Origin: an uncultured Clostridia bacterium | GTDB taxonomy: Bacteria; Bacillota; Clostridia; TANB77; CAG-508 | Reading direction: 5' to 3' | Length of the DNA: 64,000 bases | Assembly (NCBI GenBank): GCA_947627295.1 | Contig: CANQVJ010000005.1 | Coordinates: forward strand, 1-64,000 | Shown: positions 20,718 to 32,931 of the stretch, in pieces | How the letters are laid out: each line of letters opens with the position of its first letter | How positions within the stretch are numbered: the stretch's first letter is position 1 | Notes under the pieces: model-generated | Told to the model about the DNA's origin: nothing | Databases searched by the model: none | Seen by the model: the letters and a program-made list of their open reading frames with translations, nothing else | Translations under genes and position numbers: made by a program

Positions 20718-22410
20718 CTATTTTACCCCTCTCATAATGTCTTTTATATTTATTTGTAAACTTTCCATACCACCATATGAATTGATTTCTAACGAACCTG
20801 CTAAATCTATTTTTTCTCCGATTACATATTCGTTTATAAGTTCTCCTAAGTTGAACCCTATTGCATCTATTATTGTGTTATTGCTTTTTAGAGTTAGTTT
20901 TAAATGCTTTCCTTCTGATAGAGTTCTTATTGAATCTATTTTTAAATTCTTTATTAGGAATATTGGTGTTTTGTTTGCTTCTCCAAAAGGTTCTAGTTGT
21001 TTTAAACTTTCTACCATGTCTTTATTGATTTCTTCTAATTTTATTTTTGCATCTATTGGTATTGTTGGTACAATTTCTTCTGTGTGAGCTTGTTTTGCTA
21101 TTTCTTCAAATTTTTCAGAAAATTCTTGGATTTTATTTTTTGCTATAGTTATTCCTATTGCCATTGAGTGGCCACCAAATTTTTCTATGCTTTCATGGCA
21201 CTCTTTTAATGCATTGTATAAATCGAAGCCTGGGATGCTTCTTCCTGAACCTTTTGCTAATTCATTTTCTTCACATAGTAATATGCTTGGTTTAAAATAC
21301 ATTTCTGTGATTTTTGACGAAACTATTCCTATAACTCCATGGTGCCAGCCTTTACCTGATACTACAATGGTTCTCTTTTTAGATAAATCTTTTTCGTCTA
21401 TTTGTTCAATTATTTCTTTAAATATTGTTTTTTCAATTTGTTGTCTTTTAGTATTATATTCATTTAATTTTGTTGTTAATGTGTTTATTTCATTATGGTT
21501 TTTTGAAAGTAATAATTCTAGTGCTTTTTTTGCATCTCCCATTCTTCCACAGGCGTTAATTCTTGGTGCAACTCCAAATGATATTGTAGAAGAATCTATT
21601 TTTTTATATCCTGAAGATTGAAGAATTGACCTTAGCCCTAAGTTCTTGGTTTGTTCAACAAGTAGAAGTCCTAATTTTGCTATAACTCTGTTTTCGTCTT
21701 TTAGTGGAACTATGTCTGAAATTGTTCCAATGCAAACAATGTCTAAATATTTTAAATATTCTTTTTCTTCTAAGTCTAATTTTTTTCCGATTGCTTGTAT
21801 TAGTTTAAAGACCACACCGACCCCCGCTAATTCTCTAAATGGGTATGTGCTATCTTTTCTTTTTGCGTCTATTACTGCTATTGCAACTGGGATTGCTTCT
21901 CCAACTTCATGGTGGTCTGTAACTATTGTTTCTATTCCAAGTTCTGAAGCATAGTCTATTTCTTCTTTACATGATATTCCGCAATCTACGGTAATCATTA
22001 GAGTGTAGTTTTCTTCTGCTATTTTTTTGACCGCTTCTTTGTTTAGGCCATAGCCTTCTTCCAATCTATTTGGAATATAATAATCTACCTTCATGCCTCT
22101 TTCTTCTAGAAAACTTTTTAAGACCGTTATGCTTGTTATTCCGGTCTACATCGTAATCACCATATATGATTACCTTTTCTTTTTCTTCTATTGCTTTTAG
22201 AATTCTTGTTACTGCTTTTTCCATGTCTGGCATTAGGTATGGATCGTAAAAGTCGTTTCTTGTTGGTTTTAAAAATTTCCTTATTTCTTCTTTATCAGTT
22301 ATTCCTTTATTTACTAATATTTTTGCCAGCAACAAATTTAAACCATATTCATGTTGCAAGTTTTCGACTGTTTCTTCGTTCGTTTCAAATAATTCCCATT
22401 TCTTTCTCAT
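20718..22410 (-). CDS. recJ: Single-stranded-DNA exonuclease RecJ, split by one CGG +1 site
   Basis: 5'-3' exonuclease of recombination and mismatch repair. The N-terminal part (114 codons) reads IIYGDYDVD and hits an in-frame CGG at 22141-22143. One base later it becomes GITSITVLKSFLEERGMKV, completing the family motif DYDVDG. The second part carries the DHH motif (TDHHEVGEAIP), then the DHHA1 domain with GRSIPGFDLYNALKE and FGGHSMAIG. Product through the site is 563 residues, normal for short Firmicutes RecJ. First gene of the recJ-relA-MBL unit. The glycine restored here follows the catalytic Asp of motif I, so the shift is needed for any activity. Confidence 0.93.
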
Positions 22411-22459
22411 TTACCTCTCCCACAAAATTAATTTCTTACATCTATTTTACAACAAAACC

Positions 22460-22492
22460 TACAAAAAAACAAGAGAAAATTTAATTCTCTTG
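22460..22492 (-). terminator. Intrinsic terminator overlapping the end of the WG-repeat gene
   Basis: CAAGAGAA (read on the minus strand from 22492) pairs with TTCTCTTG and runs into TTTTTTTG. The stem includes the last codons and stop of the gene. Confidence 0.9.
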
Positions 22493-24076
22493 CTCTTCTT
22501 CTACTGGTTGTTCTTCATTTTGTTGTTGCTCTTGGTTTTGTTGGGCCTCGGCTGGCTCTGCGCCTTCGCCTTGAGACTCTTCTTGTGGTTGCTCTTCTTC
22601 TGGCTGAGACTGCTCTTGAGTTTGCTCCTGGGATTGCTCCTGAGGCTGTTCTTGCTCTTGAGATTGACTTTGATTTTGCTGTGAGACATTATCTTGTAAA
22701 TATCTTGGGTCGATTTCATTATTTGTTTCTGTTATTCCTATACTGTTTAGGAAGTCTAAGATGTTTTGTGGTCCGTTTACATTCATCCAGTAATTGTATT
22801 TACCATTTTCATATGTCATGTAAATATCGTCAACATATGCAGGTAGAACAACATTTCCTGATTTGTTTACTACATTATATCTTTTATCTTTACATACAAC
22901 TATTACATCATATCCTGGAATTACAAGTAGTGGTTTTGCATTTATGTTTGTTGAAGGAATATATCCTAAACTATCAAACTCTGCATCTGCAACGACGTTT
23001 CCGTCGACTCCAACTAACCCCCATTTATCTCCTTGCCTTGCAGGTATTAGGCTATCTGCTAATAGGTATTTGTTTTTCAAATTGTTTTCTGGGAATTTAG
23101 TTATATCAACCCCAACTTCGTCAAGCTCTGTTGGAACTTTTGTTGCTCCTCTTAAATCTACAATTCCATATTTTCTGTTTTTACATATTAGGTATAGACC
23201 TTTATCTTTATCTATTAATTCAACATCGTCATATACAACTTGGATTTTAATTCTTTTTTCTTTAGGGGCTGCAACTCCGAACTTGGCTCCGTCGGCTACT
23301 ATACAATCTTTAACATTTGCTAGATATTCCATGTCTGTGTACTTAGCTTCTACCAAGACTTTGCCGTTTGTTGCATCTACTATACCATATCTTGCATCTT
23401 GACCTTCTTTACCTTTTGTTACTATGTATAAGTCGTCAAATATTGCTTTACAGTTTGCAAATGATTCACTTAGTTTATCAAAACCATATTCCATAACTTT
23501 TGTGTTTGCTACTCCTACAAGGTAAGGAAGGGTTTCAACAATTATTGTTCTTTGTGATTTGTTATATACAAAGTTTGTGTTAAACACTTGCTCCATGCCT
23601 GAAGGGGTTATATATAGCTCACCGTCATATGCTTCAACTTTGTCTTCCATATCATAATATTGATAATCTGTGCTTTCGTCTTCTAAGTTTAATTTATATA
23701 CTCTTTTACTTTGAAGAGTAAGGTTTGCAACCTCACTTTCACTGATTACATAGCATTTGTTTGTTTCTTCAGATTTGGTTTGATAATCTCCATTATATGC
23801 TGAATATCCAACAAAGTGTGCTATTTCTTTGACTGGTATTAGGATTTTTGTAATTTCACCTTTATCGTCTCTTTCAAGCCTAAGCTTTGAAAATAGCTCT
23901 GTATTTACAACACCGTCTACATATACTGTTATTCTTTTTGCTTTAATGTTTAATAGTGCAATCATTATACCAACCATTGCAATTATGATTATTATTATAA
24001 ATGCTAGTACTATTTTTTTTGCATTGGCCTTTTTCTTTTTTTCTTTTTGAACGAAGCTCTCATCAATTATATTCAT
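22481..24076 (-). CDS. Membrane-anchored WG-repeat protein with Gln/Glu-rich tail
   Basis: 531 residues. A basic N-terminus is followed by one membrane helix (about 23-46), so the rest is outside the cell. Residues 50-180 resemble a copper-amine-oxidase-like stalk domain (ITVYVDGVVN, ISESEVANLTLQ, TIIVETLPYLVG). Residues 200-430 carry WG-type repeats (RYGIVDATNGKVLVEAKY, KFGVAAPKE, KYGIVDLRG, KWGLVGVDGNVV, RYNVVNKSGNVVLP). The last 90 residues are almost only Gln, Glu, Ser and Pro in short repeats. Function unknown. It is the last gene of the rpsO-pnp-queA-tgt run, 14 nt after tgt. No in-frame CGG. Confidence 0.75.
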   Translation of the reverse strand: MNIIDESFVQKEKKKKANAKKIVLAFIIIIIIAMVGIMIALLNIKAKRITVYVDGVVNTELFSKLRLERDDKGEITKILIPVKEIAHFVGYSAYNGDYQTKSEETNKCYVISESEVANLTLQSKRVYKLNLEDESTDYQYYDMEDKVEAYDGELYITPSGMEQVFNTNFVYNKSQRTIIVETLPYLVGVANTKVMEYGFDKLSESFANCKAIFDDLYIVTKGKEGQDARYGIVDATNGKVLVEAKYTDMEYLANVKDCIVADGAKFGVAAPKEKRIKIQVVYDDVELIDKDKGLYLICKNRKYGIVDLRGATKVPTELDEVGVDITKFPENNLKNKYLLADSLIPARQGDKWGLVGVDGNVVADAEFDSLGYIPSTNINAKPLLVIPGYDVIVVCKDKRYNVVNKSGNVVLPAYVDDIYMTYENGKYNYWMNVNGPQNILDFLNSIGITETNNEIDPRYLQDNVSQQNQSQSQEQEQPQEQSQEQTQEQSQPEEEQPQEESQGEGAEPAEAQQNQEQQQNEEQPVEEEQEN

Positions 24077-24090
24077 TGGTGTTCCCCCTT

Positions 24091-26254
<2,164 letters not shown>

Positions 26255-26267
26255 TTTGCTCTCCTTT

Positions 26268-27622
26268 TTAGTTTGAAGAAGTGGTTGGTTCTTCAAACAT
26301 TGATTTAACATTTCTAATTACTGTTCTACATAGTTCTTGGATTTCTTCTAATATGTTTGAAGGCTCTACAAATACATTTGTTATTGGGTTTGATACTCTG
26401 AAGTTATAGTTTTTTGCAGGTTTTAGTTTGTAAACTTCTTCAGGTAGGCCTTCGTTTCCGTTTATTTTTTTATTCATATAATCTGTGTACCACTTTTTTT
26501 CTCCAATTAATGGTTCGTTTTTGTAACCATATTTTTCGTAATCATGTAGTGCTGGTATTTGATAACCATATTCTGTGGATGTTCTTTCTAATGAGTGTAA
26601 AAATTCGTGAAGTAAAACTTCTTCTGGGAATATGTTTATTCTTGAATCATATTTATACACATAGTTTCTTTGCTCGTTTGGAAGCCTGATGTTTGAAAAG
26701 CCGATACCATAATAATCCATGGCTCCGTAGACCGATCCAGTCGTTTACTTCAATATCGTCTGGGTGGGCTTCATCTCCTAATTTTGTGATTATAAATATG
26801 TGGTCAAAATTGTTGTTATTTATTTCTTCTTTTATTTGATTTTCAACATCTTCAGGCGCAACATAGTAACCAAATTGCTTGTCATATGAAAGGCTTGTTA
26901 TTGGAGTATCTTTGGTGTATGTTTGGCACTCTGCTGACATCTTACCATTTGACAAAACTCTACATGTTTTTGTGAACCTATTTATTGTGTTATTAATATC
27001 TTCAATGTCTTTTGAAGTGGCGCTTAGGTTAATTTTTTTATCATTAATTGTAACATCTGTTGATGTGAATATGAAGCAGGCAAATTTCCAATTGCTATTT
27101 GTTTCTGGAACGCCTTCTTCTATTGTAAAATCTGAAAACCAGGCCTTTCCTTTACAAAAGCCTGCATTTCCACCTAACCTAAATCCAACATTAACTTCTT
27201 TTCTATTTTTGGAGTTGAATATGAATTCTATTTTTTGCCAATCCGTTGTACCAGAAATTGCAACAGACCTTTCAGTAGAATTGTTTGTTGCAATTTGTGC
27301 GCCTATTGCGTTATTCGATTCTTGGGGTTCAACTCCCTCAGTTTTTACCATGCATGTTACTTTGTATGGTGTGTTTTCTTTTGTTGAAATTGTTTTATAA
27401 AACATTGCATCATTAAAATCGTTTTGTATTATTTCATAACTATCATGTTCAGAGCACCTGACTTCATTATCTCTTCTGAATTCTGAGATTCCGCATTTGC
27501 CTTTCACTTCTTTGAAAGTCGTTGAAGTTAGTTACTCTGTATGATTTATAGATAAAAACTATTGTTATTACTAATAGTATTATTGTTATTAAACTTCCAA
27601 TTATAGATGCTTTATTCTTCAT
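26268..27622 (-). CDS. Membrane-anchored HExxH metalloprotease-like protein with two CGG sites
   Basis: The true start is an ATG at 27622, overlapping the pnp stop. One membrane helix (about 7-27) follows. CGG at 27491-27493 shifts QM into [12 protein letters not shown]. Residues about 50-190 look like a carbohydrate-binding or jelly-roll module ([26 protein letters not shown]). CGG at 26725-26727 shifts WIGL into [14 protein letters not shown]. The metal motif HEFLH lies at about residues 338-342, followed by [10 protein letters not shown]. Product about 450 residues through both sites. I do not know the family's substrate; an extracellular, cell-anchored peptidase is inferred. Translationally coupled to pnp by an 11-nt overlap. 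Confidence 0.75.
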
Positions 27623-29732
27623 TTTTGTTTTTATTTAATCCTTTCATTGTAAGATTTATTCTGCCTTGGTCATCTATATCTTCAACTTTTACTGTAACTC
27701 TATCTCCTATGTGAAGTACATCTTCAACTTTGTTTATTCTTCTTTCTGAGATTTTTGAGATGTGAACAAGACCCTCTTTATCTCCAAAACCTAAGTCTAC
27801 AAATGCTCCGAAGTTTGTTGTTCTAACTACTGTTCCGTAATATATTTCTCCAACTTCTACTTCTCTTACAATATCTTCTATCATTTCTAATGCTTTTGCT
27901 GCCATTGCGCTATCTTGAGAATAAATGAATACTTGTCCGTCGTCTTCTAAATCTATTTTAACTCCTGTTTCTTCAATTATTCTATTGATTGTTTTTCCGC
28001 CTGAACCTATAACATCTTTAATCTTTTCAGGGTCTATTGTAGTTGTTGTTATTTTTGGTGCGTATTTTGAAATTTCAGCTCTTGGCTTATCTATTACTGG
28101 TTTCATGATGTCGTTTAAAATATGCATTCTTGCTTTTTGAGTTCTTTCAAATGCTTCTGCAATTACTTCATATGATAGGCCATCAACTTTTATATCTACT
28201 TGGATAGCTGTTATTCCCTTTTCAGTTCCACCTACTTTGAAATCCATATCTCCAAAGAAATCTTCTAGACCTTGAATATCTAATAACATTAAATAATCAT
28301 TTTCGTCTTCAGGGTTTGTGATTAAACCTGTTGAAATTCCTGCTACTGGTCTTTTTATAGGAACACCTGCATCCATTAGGGCAAGTGTGCTTCCACAGAT
28401 ACTTGCTTGTGAAGTTGACCCATTTGAAGATAATACTTCTGATACTACTCTTATTGCATATGGGAATTCTTCTTTGCTTGGAAGTACTGGAACTAGTGCT
28501 TTTTCTGCTAATGCTCCATGACCTATTTCACGCCTACCTGGACCTCTTGAAGGTCTGGCTTCTCCAACACTGTATGCTGGGAAGTTGTAGTGGTGGATGT
28601 ACCTTTTTGATTCTTCTAAATCTATTCCGTCTAATTTTTGTTCTTCTGAAATCATACCCAATGTTGCTATTGACATTACTTGTGTTTGACCTCTTGTGAA
28701 TATTGCACTTCCGTGTGTACGAGGAAGAAGCCCAACTTCACATGATAATGGTCTAATTTCGTCTAATGCTCTACCGTCTACCCTTTTATGTTCATAGAAA
28801 ATTAAATCTCTTACACATTGTTTTTCTACTTTATATATTGCTTCTTTGATATCTGCTGCATGACTTTCAGCAACTTCTTCACCAAATTTTTCAGTATAGT
28901 CTTCAGTTATTTTTTGAGATAGTTCGTCTATATTTTTATCTCTTAGAGTTTTATCTTCTTCTTGAACTGCCTTTTTCATTTCTTCTTTGTAGTTTGCATC
29001 TATGAAATCAAAAACATCTGGATCAACTGCAAATGACTTGTATTCAAATTTTGGCTTACCAATTTCTTCTTGCATTTGAGATATGAATTTACAGATTTTC
29101 TTTATTTCTTCATGTGCAGTTCTTATGGCTGCTAACATCATTTCATTTGATACTTCATTTGCTCCTGCTTCTATCATTGTGATTTTCTTTTCAGTTGCAG
29201 CTACTGTAAGGGTTAAATCTGAAATTTCTCTTTGCTGTTCATTTGGGTTGATTACAATTTTGTTATCTATTAATCCAACATTTACTGCTGCTGTTGGTCC
29301 ATTAAATGGAATATCTGATATTGAAAGGGCAGCTGAAGCACCTATCATGGCAGCAACTTCTGGTGAATTATCTTGGTCTACACATAGTACTGTTGCTACA
29401 ATGCATACATCGTTTCTGAAATCTTTTGGAAATAGAGGTCTAAGTGGCCTATCTATTGCTCTTGATGTAAGTACTGCTTTATCACTAGGTTTTCCTTCCC
29501 TTTTCATAAAGCTTCCTGGGATTTTTCCAACTGAATATAACTTTTCTTCAAAATCTACTGATAGAGGGAAGAAATCTATTCCTTCTCTTGGTTCTTTTGA
29601 AGCTGTTACATTTACTATAACAACTGTATCTCCATATCTTACAAGTACACTTCCATTTGCTAGACTTGCTAATTTTCCTGTTTCTAAGGTTAGCTTTCTA
29701 CCTGCTAACTCAGTTTCATATATTTTTAACAT
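27612..29732 (-). CDS. pnp: Polyribonucleotide nucleotidyltransferase (PNPase)
   Basis: 706 residues, full length. 3'-5' phosphorolytic exoribonuclease of the degradosome. Two RNase PH-like cores (about 1-210 and 310-540; GRPLRPLFPK, FFGDMDFKVGGTEKGITAIQ), an all-helical linker, a KH domain (IGSGGKTINRIIEETG) and a C-terminal S1 domain (GTVVRTTNFGAFVDLGFGDKEGLVHIS). RBS AAAGGAG. It follows rpsO with a structured leader, the standard arrangement for PNPase autoregulation. No in-frame CGG. Confidence 0.98.
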   Translation of the reverse strand: MLKIYETELAGRKLTLETGKLASLANGSVLVRYGDTVVIVNVTASKEPREGIDFFPLSVDFEEKLYSVGKIPGSFMKREGKPSDKAVLTSRAIDRPLRPLFPKDFRNDVCIVATVLCVDQDNSPEVAAMIGASAALSISDIPFNGPTAAVNVGLIDNKIVINPNEQQREISDLTLTVAATEKKITMIEAGANEVSNEMMLAAIRTAHEEIKKICKFISQMQEEIGKPKFEYKSFAVDPDVFDFIDANYKEEMKKAVQEEDKTLRDKNIDELSQKITEDYTEKFGEEVAESHAADIKEAIYKVEKQCVRDLIFYEHKRVDGRALDEIRPLSCEVGLLPRTHGSAIFTRGQTQVMSIATLGMISEEQKLDGIDLEESKRYIHHYNFPAYSVGEARPSRGPGRREIGHGALAEKALVPVLPSKEEFPYAIRVVSEVLSSNGSTSQASICGSTLALMDAGVPIKRPVAGISTGLITNPEDENDYLMLLDIQGLEDFFGDMDFKVGGTEKGITAIQVDIKVDGLSYEVIAEAFERTQKARMHILNDIMKPVIDKPRAEISKYAPKITTTTIDPEKIKDVIGSGGKTINRIIEETGVKIDLEDDGQVFIYSQDSAMAAKALEMIEDIVREVEVGEIYYGTVVRTTNFGAFVDLGFGDKEGLVHISKISERRINKVEDVLHIGDRVTVKVEDIDDQGRINLTMKGLNKNKNEE

Positions 29733-29840
29733 GTTTTTCTCCTTTTTTTAGAAAGTATTTTTACAGATATATGCGGACATAAAAATGCCCGCGATATTAC
29801 CCTGTGTAGCAAAGATATAATTTTGCTACGATATTTTTAA
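29733..29840 (-). promoter_or_regulatory. pnp leader with two strong hairpins
   Basis: Between rpsO and pnp the RNA forms GTAGCAAA/TTTGCTAC (29806-29829) and GCGGGCA/TGTCCGC (29773-29792). The first may end part of the rpsO transcripts; the second is placed like the leader hairpins that mediate pnp autocontrol in other bacteria. Confidence 0.55.
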
Positions 29841-30104
29841 TTACTTTCTTAGTCCTAGTTTTTCAACTATTTCTCTATATCTATTAATATCTTTTTTTGT
29901 TAGATAGTTTAATAGATTTCTTCTTTTACCTACCATTTTTAATAGGCCTCTTCTTGAGTGATTATCTTTTTTGTGGATTTTTAAGTGCTCTGTTAGCTCA
30001 TTAATCCTTTCTGTTAAAAGAGCGATTTGAACTTCTGGTGAACCAGTATCATTTTCCTCTCTTTTATATGTGTTGATAATTTCTTGTTTTCTTTCTTTTG
30101 TCAT
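29841..30104 (-). CDS. rpsO: 30S ribosomal protein S15
   Basis: 87 residues, the usual size. It binds the central domain of 16S rRNA. Recognisable by [22 protein letters not shown], then [23 protein letters not shown], the S15 signature. Perfect AGGAGG-type RBS before the ATG. Next to pnp as in most bacteria. Confidence 0.98.
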   Translation of the reverse strand: MTKERKQEIINTYKREENDTGSPEVQIALLTERINELTEHLKIHKKDNHSRRGLLKMVGKRRNLLNYLTKKDINRYREIVEKLGLRK

Positions 30105-30262
30105 TTAATACACCTCCTAATTTTTTTATTTCCTTTAACTGAGCAAGTAGGAAAAGGTGCGTCCCACAAGCTAAGAAAAAGGTTTTAACACAACATATTA
30201 TACTATATTTTTTACTATATTTCAAGTATTTTGCCATATTTTTTTTATTATGTTGGAAATAT
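30105..30262 (-). promoter_or_regulatory. rpsO leader region (possible S15 autoregulatory RNA)
   Basis: About 100 nt before rpsO include TGTGGGACGCACC and a partly complementary region up to the RBS. S15 represses its own mRNA in many bacteria through varied leader folds. Position supports this; I cannot match it to a defined class. No gene in the interval. Confidence 0.35.
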
Positions 30263-30290
30263 AATAGCTCCGCGATATAGCGAAGCTATT
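30263..30290. terminator. Hairpin after the first PBP1A gene
   Basis: AATAGCT (30263-30269) pairs with AGCTATT (30284-30290). The T run is strong on the plus strand but weak on the minus strand, where the PBP gene ends. Confidence 0.45.
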
Positions 30291-30294
30291 TTTT

Positions 30295-32800
30295 CTATTC
30301 AGTTGTGTTGGTTGCCGGCGGTGAGGCCTTTGGCGAAGGCTGAGAAGGCGTTGGCTGAGCTTGTGGTGACGGTGAAGATGCTGGAGCCTTGCTTGGTGGT
30401 GCTTCTGAAGGCGTTGCTGTCGGCTTGCTAGTTGGTTTTGCCGTTTCTTGTGGTTTTGATTCTTGCTTAGTTTCTGGCTCTGCTTGTGGCTCAGCGCTTG
30501 GCTCTGGTTTTGGCGTTGAACCTCTTTGAGGCTCTTCCCCGTCGATTTCCTTACTTGTGTTTGGAATTAGTGAGTTCAAATCTATTTTGCCTTTATCATT
30601 TTCAGTTTTAACTTTGTTTCCACCGTGTGCATCACACATACCCGGAGTTGTAAACCATAGGAAGTTTTCTTGATAGATTCTTGGGCAACCTGTTTTTGCG
30701 CATTTACCTGTTTCTGCACATACAGCAACTGTTGTAAGGAACCCTGGATTTTCAAATTTTGCACTTTGCAAACCGCTGTGAACTCTTGCCATTACATTTG
30801 CCCATATTAGGCCTGCTGGGTTTCTTCTATTAAATTGTACTGTTTCATTTTTGTCATAACCAAACCATGTAACTCCTGTGTAGTATGGCGTGAAGCCACA
30901 TAGCCACCTATCATAGTTTTCGTCTGTTGTACCGGTTTTGGCGGCAACATCTACTCCTTCAATTTTGCAGTATGTAGCGGTTCCGTTTGTGCCTTCTACT
31001 GGTTGTTTTAATATATCTTTTATTATGTAGGCAACTTGTTTTGAGAATACCCTTCTTGTTTTTTGCTTTGACTTCATTAGAGTTTTCCCATTGTTTCTTT
31101 CGATTTTGGTAAAGAAGGTTGGCTCTATGTATTTTCCGTCGTTTGCAATTGTGCTGTATGCTCCTGCCATTTCCAGTGGGCTGATTCCGTTTTTTAACCC
31201 GCCTAGTGCAAGTGGCAAGTCTTTATCTTCTTTAGTTAGTGAGGTTATTCCCATTTTCTTAAGGTAGCTGATTGATGTTCCTGGGCCAATTTGTTCCATC
31301 ATTTCTACAAATGGTATGTTTTGCGAAGATTCCACCGCCCTACGAACTGTGATATTTCCTAAGGCTTTGCTGTAATCTGTTGGGTGATAGCTTCCATTTT
31401 TGAAATCTTTTTCTGTATCGTCATATATTGTTGAGGCTGTGAACTTTCTCTTTTTAATGCCTGGCACAAGCAATGCTAAAGGCTTCGAAGACGACCCCGT
31501 CTGACGCGTGCTTTGGGTTGCTCTATTAAATGTACGAGATTCTGTTTTTGTGCCTAAACCGCCGCAACAAGAAAGAACTTGGCCGGTTTTGTGGTCGATT
31601 ATAACCATTGCTGCTTGCGAACTTGCGCCACCTGTTTGTGAAGGCAATTTATATTTGCTTTTGTTAAATTCTGTTTCTGTTTCTTTTTGAATTTTGCTGT
31701 TTTGCGTGCTGTAAACGGTTGCCCCTGACATGTTCAAATAGTTTTCCGCAAATGTTTCACTTATTTTGTATTTATCTGCAATGTCTTTTATAACTTCTGA
31801 AACAAGGGCATCTGTGTGGTATGAGTAAACTTTTTCATCTGTGTTTATGCTTCCCTTTTGGAAGGATAGGCCCTTATCCACCTGTGAAATGGCTTTATTA
31901 CAGTCTTCTTCACTTATGTATTTTAACTCTTGCATTTTGTTTAATACGGTTTTTGTTCTATTTTTTATTTTATCTGTATTATCTTTTCCGCTCAAATGGG
32001 TTGTAAGAATTTGGCGAGTTGTTTATGCCTGCTAGAAATGCGCACTCTGCTAAGCTCAAGTTTTCCACATTTTTGTTGAAATAGAATTTGGCTCCTGCTC
32101 CTACTCCATAGATATTTGGACCAACATAGATTGCGTTTAGGTAACCACCTAAGATTTCTTCTTTTGATAGTACACTTTCAACGGCCCATGCTTTGTTCCA
32201 CTCTTCTATTTTTCTTCCTATACTATCTGTGGAATTTCCTGTAAAGTTTTTGACTAATTGCTGGGTTATGGTACTTCCACCAAATGAAGATTTTCCGAAG
32301 TGGATTATGTATGAAAAAGTAGCAGAGGCGGTCCTTTTCAAGTCGACTCCATGGTGCTTAAAAAATCTTTCGTCTTCAATTGCTACATATGCATTTTTTA
32401 GGTTGTCTGGAATTTTGTCATATGAGACTTTGATTTTTTTCTTGTCTTGACCGATTTTGGCGATTTCATTTCCTTCAGAATCTTTTACTATTGAATTCTC
32501 ATTTGCTATCATGTCTTTTGCTAGCATTTTCCAGTTGTGACTAATGATTGCATTTATAACAAAAAAGATTACAATTAATGAAATTACTATTGCAATTATT
32601 CTTCTTCTTTTAAATTTTATATTTGATTTTGTTTTTGGCTTTGTTTTTTTTGTTTTTGGAACGGTCTTCTTTTGGCCTTTTCTTAAGGCTTTTGGCAGTT
32701 CTTCATCTTTAGTGATTCTCATTATATGCCTAAAATTTCTTGTAGGCTTTTTGCGTGGTTTTCTTGGTGTATTGTTATCTTTAAATCTTTTTCCTCCCAT
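30295..32800 (-). CDS. Class A penicillin-binding protein, split by one CGG +1 site
   Basis: Bifunctional peptidoglycan glycosyltransferase-transpeptidase (PBP1A-like), about 834 residues. Cytoplasmic basic tail, one membrane helix (about 75-95), GT51 domain with IEDERFFKHHGVD and GGSTITQQLVKN, then NSYNPFE and an in-frame CGG at 31988-31990; one base later it reads GKDNTDKIKNRTKTVLNKM. The intact paralogue at 51532-54132 reads NAYNPYDGKDHTEQIKKRT here, confirming a single glycine. Transpeptidase motifs: SSSK (GSSSKPLAL), SQN, KTGT. The tail is a Pro/Ser/Thr-rich wall-spanning segment. Start MGGKRFKDN chosen because AAAGGTG lies upstream; an ATG 6 nt earlier is possible. Confidence 0.92.
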
Positions 32801-32867
32801 TATCATCACCTTTGTTACAAAGTATAACATATTTTTTTATTTTTGAAAAGAAATTATAAAAATTTTG

Positions 32868-32896
32868 TTGATTTTAAAAAGTTTTTAGTATATAAT
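32868..32896 (+). promoter_or_regulatory. Predicted promoter of the coiled-coil protein gene
   Basis: TTGATT (32868-32873), 17-bp spacer, TATAAT (32891-32896), in the divergent interval with the PBP gene. Confidence 0.6.
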
Positions 32897-32931
32897 GTGA
32901 TAAAGTACAAAAGAAATCGGAGGCTATTAAA

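Noticed and set aside
22490..22700. Short repeats that could be taken for a CRISPR or satellite array
   Set aside because: They are codon-level repeats of the Gln/Glu-rich tail of the WG-repeat protein, in frame throughout.
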